A stretch of DNA of 64,000 nucleotides, taken from NCBI GenBank assembly GCA_020698575.1, contig CM036256.1, forward strand, positions 18,863,908 to 18,927,907, written 5' to 3'. This document shows, one piece after another, positions 12,762 to 26,331 of the stretch. The notes below the pieces were generated by a model that did no database searches, was not told the DNA's origin, and saw only the letters and a program-made list of their open reading frames with translations. The translations under genes and the position numbers were made by a program. Position 1 is the first letter of the stretch. Each line of letters begins with the position of its first letter. This DNA is from Bostrychus sinensis. Lineage: Eukaryota > Chordata > Actinopteri > Gobiiformes > Eleotridae.

Positions 12762-13322
12762 TGATTAAACAAAATTATGAGGTAAGAGAAACTTAAGACA
12801 AGCTAAAACGTCTTACTTATAGAGACCTCTTGCTCTTGCGTTTTCAGTGCCTCCTTAATGCTCAATGAAGGTAGGACAACAGCTGCCCACGCTTAAAAGC
12901 ACACTTTATAAACAGGAGCTGTACCGTTTTGAGAAGCAGATCCCAAGGTGAGTTTGTCCCTCTGAGCACAGAGAGTCTGACCCAAATAGGTGCTCCTCTT
13001 GACCCAGGTTTGAAGAGAGGTTACATCTGAGAGGCAGCAACAAGTTGGGTCGATGTTGCAATGGGCAGACAAGCACAACCACAACGAGTGTTTTTCCAGG
13101 ACCAGGACAGCCACACTCTCGTGTTCCCCACTGGGCTATTTTGAGAGACACGCAGTCCTTGTCCCAGGCCCCAGACAGCCTTTAGAAATATAGAGAGAGA
13201 GGGAGCCAACTTCTCCTGGTCAACAGTTGCATTATAGAAGAATACACTTAAAAGGGTAACAATTAGAAGTGGTGACATTTGAGTGGCAAAAAGACACAAA
13301 AGAAATAAATAAAAGATGGACT
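12762..13322. other. 5' region of the slc7-type gene; no coding gene seen
   Basis: This lies between the first coding exon of the transporter and the ripk2 3' end. The intron acceptor at 12761 shows that a leader exon of the transporter must lie here or beyond. The open frames on minus at 12893-13299 have no splice logic or family resemblance, so I leave them out. Confidence 0.4.
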
Positions 13323-13328
13323 TTTATT
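13323..13328 (-). terminator. Candidate poly(A) signal of ripk2
   Basis: AATAAA on the minus strand, about 1.2 kb beyond the ripk2 stop. The AT-rich interval 13329-14523 has no reading frame of interest and is best read as the ripk2 3' UTR. Confidence 0.45.
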
Positions 13329-14523
13329 GACTAAGATGTTCGAAGAAAGTTCTTCCTCTCAAAAGCTACACACAAACCTATTGTAAATATTTTATATGTA
13401 ACTGACATGTTAATACTTTGCCAATTTTACAAATCAACAAAAAAACACATGCATAAAAAAGAGAAAGCTTATCTACAGTACAAATATATTACAAGTTTCA
13501 AGGCTAAAATCTGTGGCATTTTGTCTGATGTATAGTATTAAACATTTCCATGTAACTTGTCGAAATTAAAGCATTTATTAGGCACAGTTATTGAGCAAAA
13601 GGGAATTTTAGTCCAGAGATATGGAAGCATAAAAATATTGTTTGGCCTTTATATGTGTTGAATAATGCATTCAATGCACTGTGACTTAAGGTTTAATGAA
13701 CTAAAATCAGCAGAAACATTATTCATACATCTTTCTCTCAGGATTTTAAGAAAATGAACACTAAAAAGTTCCAGTTAGTGTACCAACTGTAGGTAAACTG
13801 GAAGCCAAACATCAAAGCCACATAATGCTGGGGTCTGAGCACCTGTTAGAGGAAGTTGACTACTGTCTACATGCTCTATAACCATGTATTGCATTGTATA
13901 CTATATACAATGTATTTGACACAGACGACATGTTGAAGAACAATAATAGGAGAATTCGCATGAATAAAATAAATATCATACATATATTACACAAATAATA
14001 TTGTAACAGGATCCATCTCCTAAATGGTGCAGGTCCAGATCAACCACAGGTCAAATAATAACCAGGCTGTAAGCTGCACATTACAGTGTATTTATCCTAA
14101 AGCAGGTATAAAGCTAATCTCTAATGAACTGGACACAAGAAAACTTAAGTCATTCAATGTTCAACTGCTGTAACTGTATAATTTTGGGTACCAGCCCATA
14201 TTGGCCTATCCTTTAGTATAAGACGTGTCTCACTGAATGTATTTTTGCTTTTTAACAGTCTTTCTGCCACAGAGACCTGTGGAGTTTTTAAACTCAAACA
14301 CATAAATTCAGTCTGAATAAAAATGTGCCAAACAATATAAATCTCTCCAATAGATTTGCTTTTAGTACACTAAGAGCAAAAAGAGCAAGTAAAAAGAGGA
14401 ATTGTAGTACACTATAATTGAAACTATAGTACAACACAACATAACATATTTAAATAAAAATCAGGTGTCAGTAGCAACAGTCTGTAGTGTAAAGTTGGCA
14501 CAGTTTCTCATTTGCAGTGGCTG

Positions 14524-17500
14524 CTACATGTTCCTGGACATGGAGGACATGGACAGCTGTGATGCATTAGGTCCCACAGACGAAAAGGAGGCAATTTCAG
14601 GTGGATATGGTTTTAGACCCATTTGCTTGTTGTTATATAGCTTGGATACAATAATCCGACAGAAATCTTCACTGTGCCTATGACAGTTGTCCAGAAGCTT
14701 GCGGACCTTTGCAGTCCTTGTTAGTTGGTTCCCAACAAGTTCGTAGTCCTCCTGCATGATCAATTCCTGAGCAATGAGGGCATCCAGGGTCTGGTTCAGA
14801 CATGCGTCAGTCATCTGCGTCACAATTTCCTCGCGCCGAATAGCAATCCACTCTGCAATTGGGCCTCGCAAAGGAGGGGAGTGCTGCCGCGGAGGGGAGT
14901 GATAACCTATAAATTAAGAGCAGTAAGAGGCTTATGATGACGAAACATTACCGAGATAAAGCATAGTGAGTCTTTATGTGCTTTACCTTGTTGTTGAGGC
15001 CCTGGCTTGAGTACAGTGTTGTCTGGTTGAGTCTCATACTCATATTCTCTAACAGGAATATTTAACTCAACCTGCTTGGGACTCTGGTGTCCATTCAGGT
15101 TGTTGACTCCATTGGAGGACTTCAGTGACTCAGCCTGCTCTGGGTGAATGAATGAAGATGGCAGACCGTCTAAGAAATACAAGCATTTTATCAGCTGGTT
15201 ATATCGCAGACATTTATGGGATAATGTCTGTGAAGAGTCTCAGTCATTAAGATCAGTGTGAACATATTGATGAATGATGCTTGTGTTACCTTTAGAGGGA
15301 GGTACATTGCTGATGGTGAGAAATTCTGGTAGAGAGAGATCAGTCTCTGGTGAGGAGCAGGACCCCGAGCGAGAGACTGGCCTTTCCTGTGTCAAATCAA
15401 ACAAATGACCAGAGATCACAGACAGACTGTTGAAGCTGAAGTGTGTGTTTTAATTACTTGGCATTTGAATAGGTACTTACCATCAAGGGATTGGGTTTGT
15501 CCCTCAACATGTCCTCGTCACTCCTCTTCTGACCTAATGGTGGTGGAGAAGCAGAACAACACTCTGTCCTCCTCTAAATTAATATGAGAAAAAATAACAT
15601 GTATTAGACATGCGGCACATGAGACATAGTGTTTTAAAAGCATATTATTGGTCAATAGTTATGCAAACTATTTTTAATACAATGCTACAAAAACTGTAGT
15701 TAATAATTTCAATTTTAAATGTTAACTTATTTTTGTGTTTGACCTCTTTAGATCTCTGCTCTAATATACAACATGTACAAAAAAAACAAGATGCCTTTTT
15801 ACTGACCTTTGACCTCTTGATTTCCAATACTGCTTCCAGCAAGTCAATGTCATCAAAGTTCCTTACCATTGGCTCCAGCTCAATCAAACACTCTGAGGAA
15901 AAATAATATTAGAAAGAGAAACATTGTTATTGAACATGTTTAAGTCAATAGTTTCTTCTTCCTGCGTCTCATACATGTACTTACTGAGAAACGAAGGCCG
16001 CTCATCTGGATTAGCAGTCCAGCCACTAGTTATTAAATGAATGAGTATCTCTCTGTTAGGGATGTTAGCAGGAAGACTGTCCAAGCTTGTGTCAGGACGG
16101 GTCCCACGAATCACACTGAACATGATCTGCATTGGGTTGGTCATCGCTAAACCACACAAACACACACACTTCAGTAAATGGCCCATTAAAGTCATTGCCA
16201 GGTTATTCAAATCAAATCAGTTAACGTTACCTTCAAAGGGGATCTGCCTGGACAGCACCTCCCACATAATAATTGCATAGCTACAAAGTCAAAAATAAAC
16301 AGTAAAGCAGAAGTTAGTGACATGTTCCTTTAAGGCTGGATTTCCCCTAAAAAACAGAGGGACTTTTACAAGAAGTGTTTTTTTTTTTTTTTTTTACTTG
16401 ACTGCTTTTAGGAAGCTGTCTGACTCATCTATTTCAACAACACACTGTATTGCATAATGAGCTCAGAGGCATTACCACAACAGAAAGTGGACTGGACACT
16501 TATTTCCTTATTTTCTTTCATCACATTGAGACCTGCCTGAACTAGTTGATAGAGTTCATTTACAGTACATACCATACCACTCAAAATGTACAGAAATGTA
16601 TACCTTTTGTCTTTCTGTTTGTTTTTTAGGTAAAACAAACACACAGATCTATAAGCCTGTTATACTATGCTACACCATCAAATCATTTAGTCCAAAACAG
16701 TGCATAAGGTCTACCTGTACATGTCGTGTTTAACATCAGCACGACGGCTCCTGTTGGTAGCTGAGGGTTCATAATTCTCAGGAGGCATGTAAATCACAGT
16801 GCCTCCCATCTCTGTTGGTTTGGAGCCAGACCCTTTACTCACTGACAAATGCCGCCATTTTGAAAGACCAAAGTCAGCAATCTGGAAAGAGGAAGTGTAA
16901 AACAGTTACTCTTGGTGAAACTTTCATGCATTTTGAACGCACTGTGGTAAACACTACGCACCTTAACATGATATTCTCCATCCAACAGTATGTTTTGTGT
17001 CTTTAGGTCCTGATGTAAGAGGGGAGGGTTCATGTTGTGAAGGTAATTAACTCCAAGAGCAATCTCATACAAGATCCTTAGTCTTAATGGCCAAGCCAGA
17101 TCAGGGTACATGTCCTTCTGTTTGGGTAGAAATGATAAACCGTGAATTGTATGTGTGCTGATTTTACAGGCTCTTCACAGTTTCCAAAATTGTAAAAGTG
17201 CTAAAGGTTATGCCTTCATATGCTGCCAACGCGGTTAATTTTTTAACACTACAAGGTTAAGTTTAAGGTTACCACTTTCCAAGATCAAATGCTGGAATAT
17301 ACAAAATGCCTACTATTTTGCTGTAATGTTGACAATCAATTGTTTTTCAACTTCCAAATACTTTTCTAACTTTTTTGGATACCGTATAAATAAATCAATG
17401 GACTTGATAGGCTGGTCATAGTTGAAATGAAATGCTTGATTATTGTATTACAAAATGCATAAACTGCTTTCACCTTTTTCATATTGGAAGTTTCAATTTT

Positions 17501-18503
17501 TTTGCAGAAAAGTCTTTTTAGGATTGATATTTACAGATATTACACTATTACACTCAAATTTAGCTTAGATGAACACTGATTACATTAAACAGAGACAACT
17601 ATTTTATTTGTAATAAAATGTGTCAAGTCTTTCCTCACAAAAGTACCTCATGGAGGAGCAAGTCCAAAGAGCCATTGCTCATGAACTCGGTGACAATGCA
17701 GAAAAACTCAGGCTCATTGCAGATGCCAAAAATCTGTATGATGTAGTTAAACCTGGCCTTGTGGAGCACCTCAGCTTCTTTCAGCAGGCTGTTCCTCTCT
17801 CTAAAACACACAATAATTGTTCATTTGTTAATAGAAAGCAAAGAGTGACAATGTGTGATGACGAGGGTTAGGGACCATAGCCATTGCAATTTATCTTAGA
17901 GATCTTTATCAAAAATACTCATTAAAGGCTGTTAAGATCAAGCAAATGACAAAGACTGGCCTCTACATTATAATCAACTGTCTCTTTCAAAATAAATCTG
18001 ATTTAAAAATGCTTTCAGTGCTATTTATATCTCACTTCATCTTTCCCTTTAACAATAAAAGCAGTTGTTGGTTCTCCCTGTGACATTTAGTAGTTAACTT
18101 TGTCATTAAACATTGGCAAACAGTGTAGTTGCTTTATTTATGCTTGAAACTTAAACATGTATCTTTTACTTTCAGTCTGTGGCTCCACATCTGCAAATGT
18201 GAGATTGATGCAACATGTAAAACCTACTTAAAACACCAGAAATCGACACTATGACACTCTGACCACTGGAGGTTAGTTACCGACCACAGTTGCTGACGCC
18301 TACCTTTCGCCAAACGGAGAGTCCAGCTTGAGGCACTTGATGGCCACCGTTGTCCTCCAGTCCGAGTGCTGCGCCTTGAAGACGGTCCCGAAGCCGCCTC
18401 TGCTCAGGTAGTACAAGTCCGTGAGCTTCTGGTACGGGATCACAGGCAAAGTGCTTACCAGACTGCCCAAATTCAGGCAGCCCGTAGCAGCCTGCAGCTC
18501 CAT
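14524..18503 (-). CDS. ripk2: Receptor-interacting serine/threonine kinase 2 (kinase + CARD)
   Basis: Eleven coding exons on minus give 576 residues: 18304-18503, 17647-17800, 16962-17117, 16715-16881, 16231-16280, 15985-16146, 15807-15892, 15481-15573, 15290-15386, 14987-15169 and 14524-14906. All phases agree. The kinase domain shows the glycine loop SRGGFGTV, the VAIK lysine, HQDLKTQN as catalytic loop, IADFGLSKW, and GTVIYMPPE. A Ser/Pro-rich linker follows. The last exon holds the CARD (AEWIAIRREEIVTQM to DNCHRHSEDFCRIIVSKLY). RIPK2 relays NOD1/NOD2 peptidoglycan sensing by CARD-CARD filament formation and K63 ubiquitin chains, leading to NF-kB activation. Human RIPK2 has 540 residues; the extra length is in the linker. 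The gene is intact. Confidence 0.94.
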
Positions 18504-19738
18504 AGCAGTGTATGAGCTTCTCGCTAGAACTGGCAGGAAATTTATTATTCACTAGACCCGTCTCGGAAAGCAGAACTGCCCCTTTTGGCAAAAAATGAGG
18601 AAGCGCTCCTCCATTCAGCAAACGTTACATGTCGTAATGTCAGTGCTTGCTAACGGGCTAAGCTAACAGTACGTAGCGAAGGAAAGCCGCTGCACAAAAA
18701 CACACGGAATAAAGACACGCCAATCAAATGTATTCTTGCTTACAGAGTTTGTTTGTATTAAGTTGTACCTGTCTAACTCCTGACAACTGTCCCAGGCGGA
18801 GTTAGGGCCAGCATCAGCGCCACACCGCTGTTAGAGCAGGTGGGTTTGTTATGACTGATGACGTTTGAGGAGATGAGTTCAGGTCTGTGAGATTTTTAAC
18901 ATGTTAGAGGCTGCATTCAGAGTTAGACCACAAGTGGAAAAATCTGGACAAAGTTTTGCTTCCTTCCGTTCCTTTCCTCTTGCTAAAAGGGACAGTCACT
19001 TATTACATAGGGAAACTAAAACATAAACATTTGTTGAATTCGTCCAAAGTCTGAAAGAGGTTTCAGTTTCACTTGCGCCACTGCCGTGTCCCAAGACTGA
19101 ACATAAACGCTGCATTTACCCCTGTTGCAGGCTGGAATTTCCCCTGTGGAGTTTCCAACTATCAACCTCAGGTCAGCTCAAAGGTCAACAAAGGCCCGAG
19201 GAAAAAGTGATTACTTTTGGTGTGGATCCAGATCACTTTTTAGATCCAGGAGTGTTTTAAGAGATGAAAGAAGAAGAAAAGAAAATGGCACTAACATTTT
19301 GAGAAACAGAACAGACCGAAGATACAAACCTGATTCTACAAAAGAGCAAATTATTGCTTCTAGTTTTGATTTTCTTTTTTTGTTTTGTACACCTTTCTTC
19401 ATCATAACCTTTTTTAAAAACCCTGTGTAAGACTTTTGCACAGTAGTATTATATGTAACCAAAGCAGTTTTATCTGACACACATGGTATTCTTAAACTAT
19501 TTAACAATGTCTTTGAGTTCACAGGTGTGCTTGTTTTATTTTGTTTCTGAGACAAGGAAATGTCTTGGCATGAAATATGTTTCCTTTGGTAATTTGAAAC
19601 CTCTGTCTACAAGGGGGTGTGAACAAATCACTAACCTCAGGTAAGTGCTGTCTTGCATGAATACATGTTAAGTGCTTTTCATGAGCCAGCAACAGTAAAA
19701 GAAACACACTGGTTACACAACTGCACAGTTACAAGATC
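18504..19738. other. Head-to-head promoter region, ripk2 (-) and snx16-like (+)
   Basis: About 1.2 kb separates the two start codons. CG dinucleotides are enriched around 18300-18860, fitting a CpG-type ripk2 promoter and 5' UTR. I find no coding exon. Plus-strand open frame 19125-19430 lacks splice sites in phase with the nexin and is probably chance. A snx16-like leader exon may lie here. Confidence 0.4.
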
Positions 19739-21672
19739 ATGGTGTCCCCTTGTGTTCCTGTCCCCTTTTCAGTGAATTGGATCAAGAAGCGGTTTTCTGG
19801 ATCCAAAAGCTGTTTATCTGTTGAAGATGTGCCTTCATCATGGGTACATGGAGGTGTATTACCATGTCCCTTAGAGGAGTGTAAATGCAGATCGCGTGTG
19901 TGGCATGGTTCATCTTCGGTGCTGCAGGAAGGGTGCCCTAGGGGAGGATGGGTGCAGCACCTGATCACCCCAACACTTCTGGGCTACAAGATCCTGGAGG
20001 AGAGGACCAAGTTCACGGTACAGAACCAAAATATGAATCGGCTATATAAAATTATTTGGAGAGTAGGCTTAACATACAATAAAAATATCATGAATAAAAA
20101 ACATATATTAAAAAGAAAAAAATAAGTGTGCTATAGCTACCCAAAGTATTTTAATGTCTATTTTTTTTAGAGCATTCTGAGTTTTTCATCAGGGAGGCTA
20201 TAGGTCATTGGACTTTGTCAAACAGTGAATGAGATATCACATGTAGTAGGAGTCATAAAATCACACTGCACCATACCATACTTTTCTGGTAAATAAGCAA
20301 ATCAGTAATTGTCACATGTAGAAGTACTGAATCTGATAATAGCATTCAAAAAGTATTGTGTAAAGTTTAAGTTAGGGTTGCACTCCTTAAATTAACAACT
20401 CATTCAACATAGTCCCACAGTTCAGTACAGCGTGTTTTTCAAGTTTTCTGCCATTGTTCAAAAACATTCAGCATCAGTTCTTTTACGCCTCCTTAAAAGA
20501 ACAGTACAATATTTTTAAAGGTAGACAAAATAAAACAATATACAAATACACCAATTTGGCAATAAGAAGTAAATAATATTAGTGTAAAAATATATGAAAT
20601 TAAGATGTGATAAATGTAATACTATATGTCTCATTGCAGATTGCATAAGTTTTAAACTGACATTTCTCTACAATACCACAGTTTTTATTATTTAAATTAT
20701 GACATGCATTATTTGTGCATGAGCAGCCATCTGTTCTGTGTCATAGGTTTATAAGATCTTGGTAACTGGCTGTCAGCAGGAGAATACGGTGATTTTTAGA
20801 AGATACACAGATTTTTGTAAGCTCAACAACAAGGTAAGTATTGATGTATGAATAACAGTAGATATAAAGTCATTTACATGGTCTAACAACAGTAAGCATC
20901 TCATCTTATACTTTTATTGCAGCTTAAAGACATGTTTCCCAGCATTTCTTTGCCTCTGCCCTCAAAATCCTGGTCTAAAAACAACTTTGAGAAAGACTTT
21001 TTAGAAGCGAGACAATTTGGACTGCAGAAATTTCTGGAAAACTTGACATTACACAAAGACATATACAGCAGGTGAGTGCTGAGAGGAAAATTACCCTATA
21101 GTATTACTGTATTTTCTATAAATAGGTTTGTGTTTATCAGTGAAGCTGTCAGACATTTCCTGTGTTTGGTCAACTCTCCGAATCTGTTTGATAGTCCGGA
21201 TGAAACTCGGGTAAGCTTTGTATTTATAAAGAAAAAGGCCCTCCAAAAGTTGTTGTTAAGTTAAGACCGCTGTCTGTATTTGTTGGCTCTTGTACAGGTG
21301 TTTTGTGAGACTCTGGAGGAAACGAACCATCGTCTGCAGAGGGCGCTGTCAGATAAACAGAGAGAGGTGGATGCTTTGAAGAAGACTTTGGAGAAGAGAG
21401 AGAACCACATGGAGCTCCTGATGAAGAAAGTCAAGTGAGATATGTCTTTTTCTAAGTAACACATGATATCAGAAAATAAAGTCCTACTTAACTTTTTACG
21501 TTTTTCAAACAGGTCTTTGCCATTGCCATATGAGTACCTAAAATATCCACAACAGACTCCAGCTGGTACTCCTGACGACCAGGATCCTGGCTCAGATCTG
21601 GAGAAGGGTCCAGGTTTCCCCAGTTCAGATAACAAATTTCCCAATGTTGACATTAAAGTCTTAACCTTGTGA
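19739..21672 (+). CDS. snx16-like: Sorting nexin 16-like PX-domain protein
   Basis: Six exons (19739-20017, 20747-20833, 20923-21071, 21141-21210, 21298-21434, 21513-21672) encode 293 residues with consistent phases. The start MVSPCVPVP resembles the MATPYVPVP start of SNX16. A PX domain spans about residues 80-190, with IFRRYTDFCKLN holding the arginine that binds PI3P and LPLPSKSW in the proline loop. A short coiled coil follows (FCETLEETNHRLQ to LEKRENHMELLMKKV). SNX16 acts on early/late endosomes in receptor trafficking. Human SNX16 is 344 residues; here the Ser-rich N-terminal part and the acidic C-terminal tail are shorter and diverged, so a fish-specific paralogue is possible. Confidence 0.85.
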
Positions 21673-24600
21673 TGTGGAGTAAAAGACCAAAAAACACATA
21701 GAAATTTAAATTGTTACTGAGAAGGCCAGTGATTTATTCATCTGATATTCATCTGATACACTACTGTCTAGAGTGAAATTGTGGTCTGTGTGTGGACACA
21801 TTGCTGTGCAAAATACACAAATTATTATAACAGTCTTACATAAAATTAAATTGGGAAAAAAGTATTCTATATTTTAGTGTAAAGTTATTTTTTAAAAGGC
21901 TAATTGTATCGAGGGCTTGCAGGCAAAGGGGTGTAAGTGTCATTTGGGGCAAATATGAGTATTATATATAAAATGAAAGCTCTCAGTGAGATCTTTTTAA
22001 TGGCAAAAGGACAGAACTTAAATGTTGACGCAAAAAATGTAATTCAGGATAAACAAAAAGGTGTAACAGTAAAAGTGTGGTTTTGTTCAGTGTCAAAGGG
22101 CATAAATTCACAGATGCTCTTTAACACTGAGCAAATCAATGGTAGAACTAGCTCACAGCACTGAGGCATAATTCAGAATGACTCAGAGTAAAGCACTGTC
22201 TAACTATAGAAATAAATATGTATTCATTCATTTAGATTTAACCTTTATTTAAGAAGACAATTTGTTGAGGATAAAAATCTATTTCTCAAGAGTGTCTTGG
22301 CCAAGAGGCACCAGCAAGCTTTCATGTCAGTCACAGAAAGCAGACATGGAAGCATCCCACGAAGTTTTTTATCAGGTCTCACTTGACGAGGAATTTGCTT
22401 TAGTCATTTGGTACATGCATAAAACATTAATGTGTTATGCAGAATGAAAAAGGATAAAATAAAATATAAATGTACTAATTAAAATTTACAAAATATACAG
22501 ATATGAATAAAACTGTGTTTAAGTTATGCATATTTACTAAATAGACTGTGAAGTATAAACTCCCATGCAGAATAATATAGTCCCTTTATTAAAATATTAG
22601 TAGATAAGGAGACTAATTGTGTCAAGGATTGATGTTCCTGATATATTGAAAATGTAATCAGTCAATACTAGTCATAGTGATAGTTTTTAATGTTTTTAAA
22701 AGAAAACATATCTTCAGCCCCCTCCTCACCAGAAAGTTGCTGTGTGTATTCAAAGATGAAACTCTCCATTCTGTCTGCAGTTGTTTACTTACGCCCACGT
22801 TCTATGTTTATTCTATAAGTTTATTGGGAAAATGTTAGTGTCAAAAAGGTGTATCTCACTTTTTTGCCATTTTTAAAAGGTTTAATAAATAAATTCCAAC
22901 TTAAACGGTAGCAGTGTGAATTTCAAAGAGATTCTTATTTGGTTTGAGGCAGCAGCAGCTGATTCAATTTTGATGAAATTTTGTAAAATGGCACTCGATT
23001 TGATATCAAATGTAACCAGCAGATGGCAGTGTGGATGTAGTTGACAGAGAAGAAACGGTTCACCTGATTAAAGGAGGAACTTCGTGTTCTGTTCTCAGTG
23101 CACCCAGGGGCGCCAAGTGTCAGAGCGAGATGAGATGTTTTTCTTGAATAAAGGCAGCAGTGGGCTCAATGAATTACTTTTGTGTGTGGATGACTAATGG
23201 CTGTTGGTATGAGTGTGTAAATCTGTTCTCACACTTTATTCTGGACAGAAAGGCATGCCCAAATGTGATAGAAGGTTTACAATGGTCTATGTTATTTAAT
23301 AGAACGTCCTTCTTGGCGCAGATGCATTGCTTAACCTAATATCCAGATTGTATTTTAACTATGGATGTGGTCCTTTGCGTCTATTTGTCACAACCTTTCC
23401 CTCTTTGATAAACACTCTGATATATGTTGTTTGAAGACAATTTAGATTAGCATGGTCTAAAAAAATCATTATGTTTTTTGTAGCGTAGCCAGTGAGCATT
23501 TAAAAACAAGGTTAGGGATATGTTTGAGTTTACTGCCTTGTGTCAGCCAGTCCGATAGTGATGTTTATTTATGAGCATCTTTCATCAGTGTTTATACAAG
23601 AAAGCTCCGGATTTATGTAAATATTCTGGTTCAGGTTTTCGATTAAATTGCACTGTCAAAGCAACTGACATACAGTATAGTTTGACATTTAAGTAAAACA
23701 AAATTCAACTGGCAAAGTTGGGGTCACTCGAGATTGAAAGTAGTATACGACAGAACAAAGCTTTAAGAACATTTTCACAATATGGGTCAGTTTTCTAAAG
23801 TCCAGTATTTGATTGCCCAACAGTATAACATTTATAGTTCACTAAGATCAGCATTTGGACAATTTGCCTTTGTTGAAATTCTTTTATGCAGTTCTCCTAT
23901 GAGACAATGAGCTAGCAGCTGCTTTCTTTAGGTTTTAAGATTGACAGCTTTACCTCTTTGATGTGTTGAGATAATTTCAGGATTTTTTTTATTTATTTAT
24001 TTATTTTTTGCTCAACAAAAGCTATAAGCCAATCCATTCGAATTACATCAAGCAAAATCAAAGAAACCCTGACACTCGTATGTTGGCTTTGTGACAGAAG
24101 ACTGAAGGATACTGCTGTGGGTCTCCATAGTCCCCCTACCTTCCACTGTTCAGACAAATGTGTAGGTGAATTGGTCAATCTAAATGGCCCCTGGTGAATA
24201 GAAGTGGAAGTTTTTTGGAGCACTTCTTTAACTGTCAGCCCAAGACCAACCTCCAATTTTTCAAGGTGTTTAAAGAAATGAGTAGGCTTGGTCCGTGGCA
24301 CAAATATGGGAGAGAACACATATCAGATATCTAAAATGCTAGCCTAGTACAAAACCTTACTACGATCACTAGTAGCTTGTAATAAATATGACATGACAAT
24401 AGAAGAACATGTCTGATCTCAAATGCTTTTGATGGATATGGATATGCATATGGATATAATGGATGGATATGCACTAGTCCTAAAGGTTGGCGAGGCTTAA
24501 TTGAAACCTGTCAGCCAACTGGATGAGGATCAGCAATGTGCAATAGTTCGAACATAGACTATACTTCCTGAACTTGCTCTCTGGCGTCCCTTTGTATCCC

Positions 24601-26160
24601 TTTGATCAGCATGCAGCTTATTGGTGGAGTTCCCAAACAAGGTCATTAGCCAATGTATAAGGGGAGCCCCCAACACCTTCACAGAAACTCAGATTTATCC
24701 TCAAATGTATAGGAATTTATAGGAATATGTATAGGACTTTAGGACAACAATGCACAAAATGCATGATCAGACAGTTGGTCATTTGTCCTGTGTCCAGGGC
24801 AAATGTCTTCAATATGATGTAACACCTTGCATATTACTTCTACCGCTCATGTACAGCTGAATGATTAATGAACACTTGGGAAATACATGTAACTGTGAGC
24901 CTACACAAATACCTTATTGCAATGGCCAAGGTCAGGGGAGACTGCACAAGTACCTCATTTCCCCTCTGATAAAAGCCAAATGTGTTAGGAGCCTGGGATT
25001 TATAATGACGGAAGGAAAACTTTTAAACAACCATCTTATACATTATTCCTAAGAAGAATAGTTGCAGTTTTTCTGGCACATACAATACATAGAGTAATTA
25101 TTCAATCTCTGCTTGCTCTGGCTTGCTAAAGTATAATTGATGAACAAATAAATTTGCTGATAGGTACATAAATTATATATATAAAGATGAACAATCGCAG
25201 TCTAAAGAGTGCAAATGGTCTGTTGTGTCTCACACATGATTTGGGCAAATGCAGTGGTGTGGAAGGTGGCAACAGATTTTTAAGTAAGTCTGCATTGCAT
25301 TAGGCCTTACTTAACTTTGGATCTTTCAAATGATAACTTGATCTACAGGCCTATTAAAAGTTGGTTTATTTTGCACTGACCTTTACTTTTGTTGCATGCA
25401 AAGATCAAACTCAATGATTATCTAAAAACAATCTCAAAAATATTACTTAAGTGCGCTGTTTGATGCAGCAACAGGCCTCGGTCTGAAAATAGACCAGTCC
25501 ATTGAAAGTGATTCGGTTAACTAAGTTAATTAAAGTTATTTTGAGGGTTAACTGGTGACTGGTATCTTTCAAAAAATGCTATTATAAACCACTTTGACAA
25601 ACAAGCAATATCTGCACTTTACATAATAATATTCAAGAAACATTTTATATTAGATTTGTCTTAAAAACACCATTAGTTAAATGGACTAAGAAGTAGCCGC
25701 CTGCAGTGGATTAAGCTAGATCAGGCTAACCTGAACTATGCTGTGTTTGCTTTGTGGCTTGCTGTTGTTTATGTTGATTTGATAACTATTCAAATGCAAT
25801 TTTACCGCTTTTCACCACAAACCTTGAGTGAAACGTGAAGGCTACAACAAAAATAGGAACTCAAGCCTTTGAAAGTTGGTAACCATAGCAACAGCAGGGC
25901 TGTACAGCTACACATTGAAGATTTAGCTAACTTTTGGGGAACATCATACATTTGTAAATATACGTCAGTAATGTAGTGGTATTGTAGCATGTTTTTTTTT
26001 GCTTTTAAATGTACAGTTGATAGTGCTGTTTTCTCTCCGTGTCTTCCATATTAGAAAGATTAGCTAGTGTTGCTATGGCAGCCGGTGTACATCTTTGACG
26101 TGTTGCGGCCGCAGTTTACGGGGGCGGCGCGTCAAGCTCTTTGTCGTGGGTCAGCTGAAG
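21673..26160. other. Gene-poor interval, snx16-like to agrp2
   Basis: About 4.5 kb without a supported gene. It contains a candidate poly(A) signal for the nexin (AATAAA at 22211), a retroposon-like tail at 22240-22335 ('gtgtcttggccaagaggcac'), and a short GGATAT-rich patch near 24430-24475. The rest is unremarkable AT-rich DNA. Regulatory DNA for agrp2 could lie here but none is identifiable by eye. Confidence 0.4.
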
Positions 26161-26172
26161 AGTTTATAAAAA
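26101..26172 (+). promoter_or_regulatory. Core promoter of agrp2 (GC-rich block and TATA box)
   Basis: A GC-rich stretch containing 'gggggcggcgcg' (an Sp1-like GC box) precedes 'tttataaaaaa', a good TATA box at 26165-26172. A start site about 30 bases further on would give a 5' leader of about 135 bases with no ATG before 26332. Confidence 0.5.
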
Positions 26173-26331
26173 AGGTTATTGACTTCACAGACTAAAAGTC
26201 ACACGAGGGAGCTCACCAACCTTTTACTGCGGGAAGAAGAGGTGGGTCGCGGTGATAAAGTCGGCGCTTTATTACACTGAATACAAGACGTACTACTGCA
26301 CCTCGTGTCTTCAGCAGAGTCCTTCATTACA

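Noticed and set aside
12893..13299. Overlapping open frames antisense to the ripk2/transporter gap
   Set aside because: Three frames overlap, none has coding character or splice support. The segment is better read as leader or intergenic DNA of the transporter gene.
19125..19430. Possible upstream coding exon of the sorting nexin
   Set aside because: The frame is not joined in phase to the nexin start, and the nexin already has an N terminus resembling SNX16.
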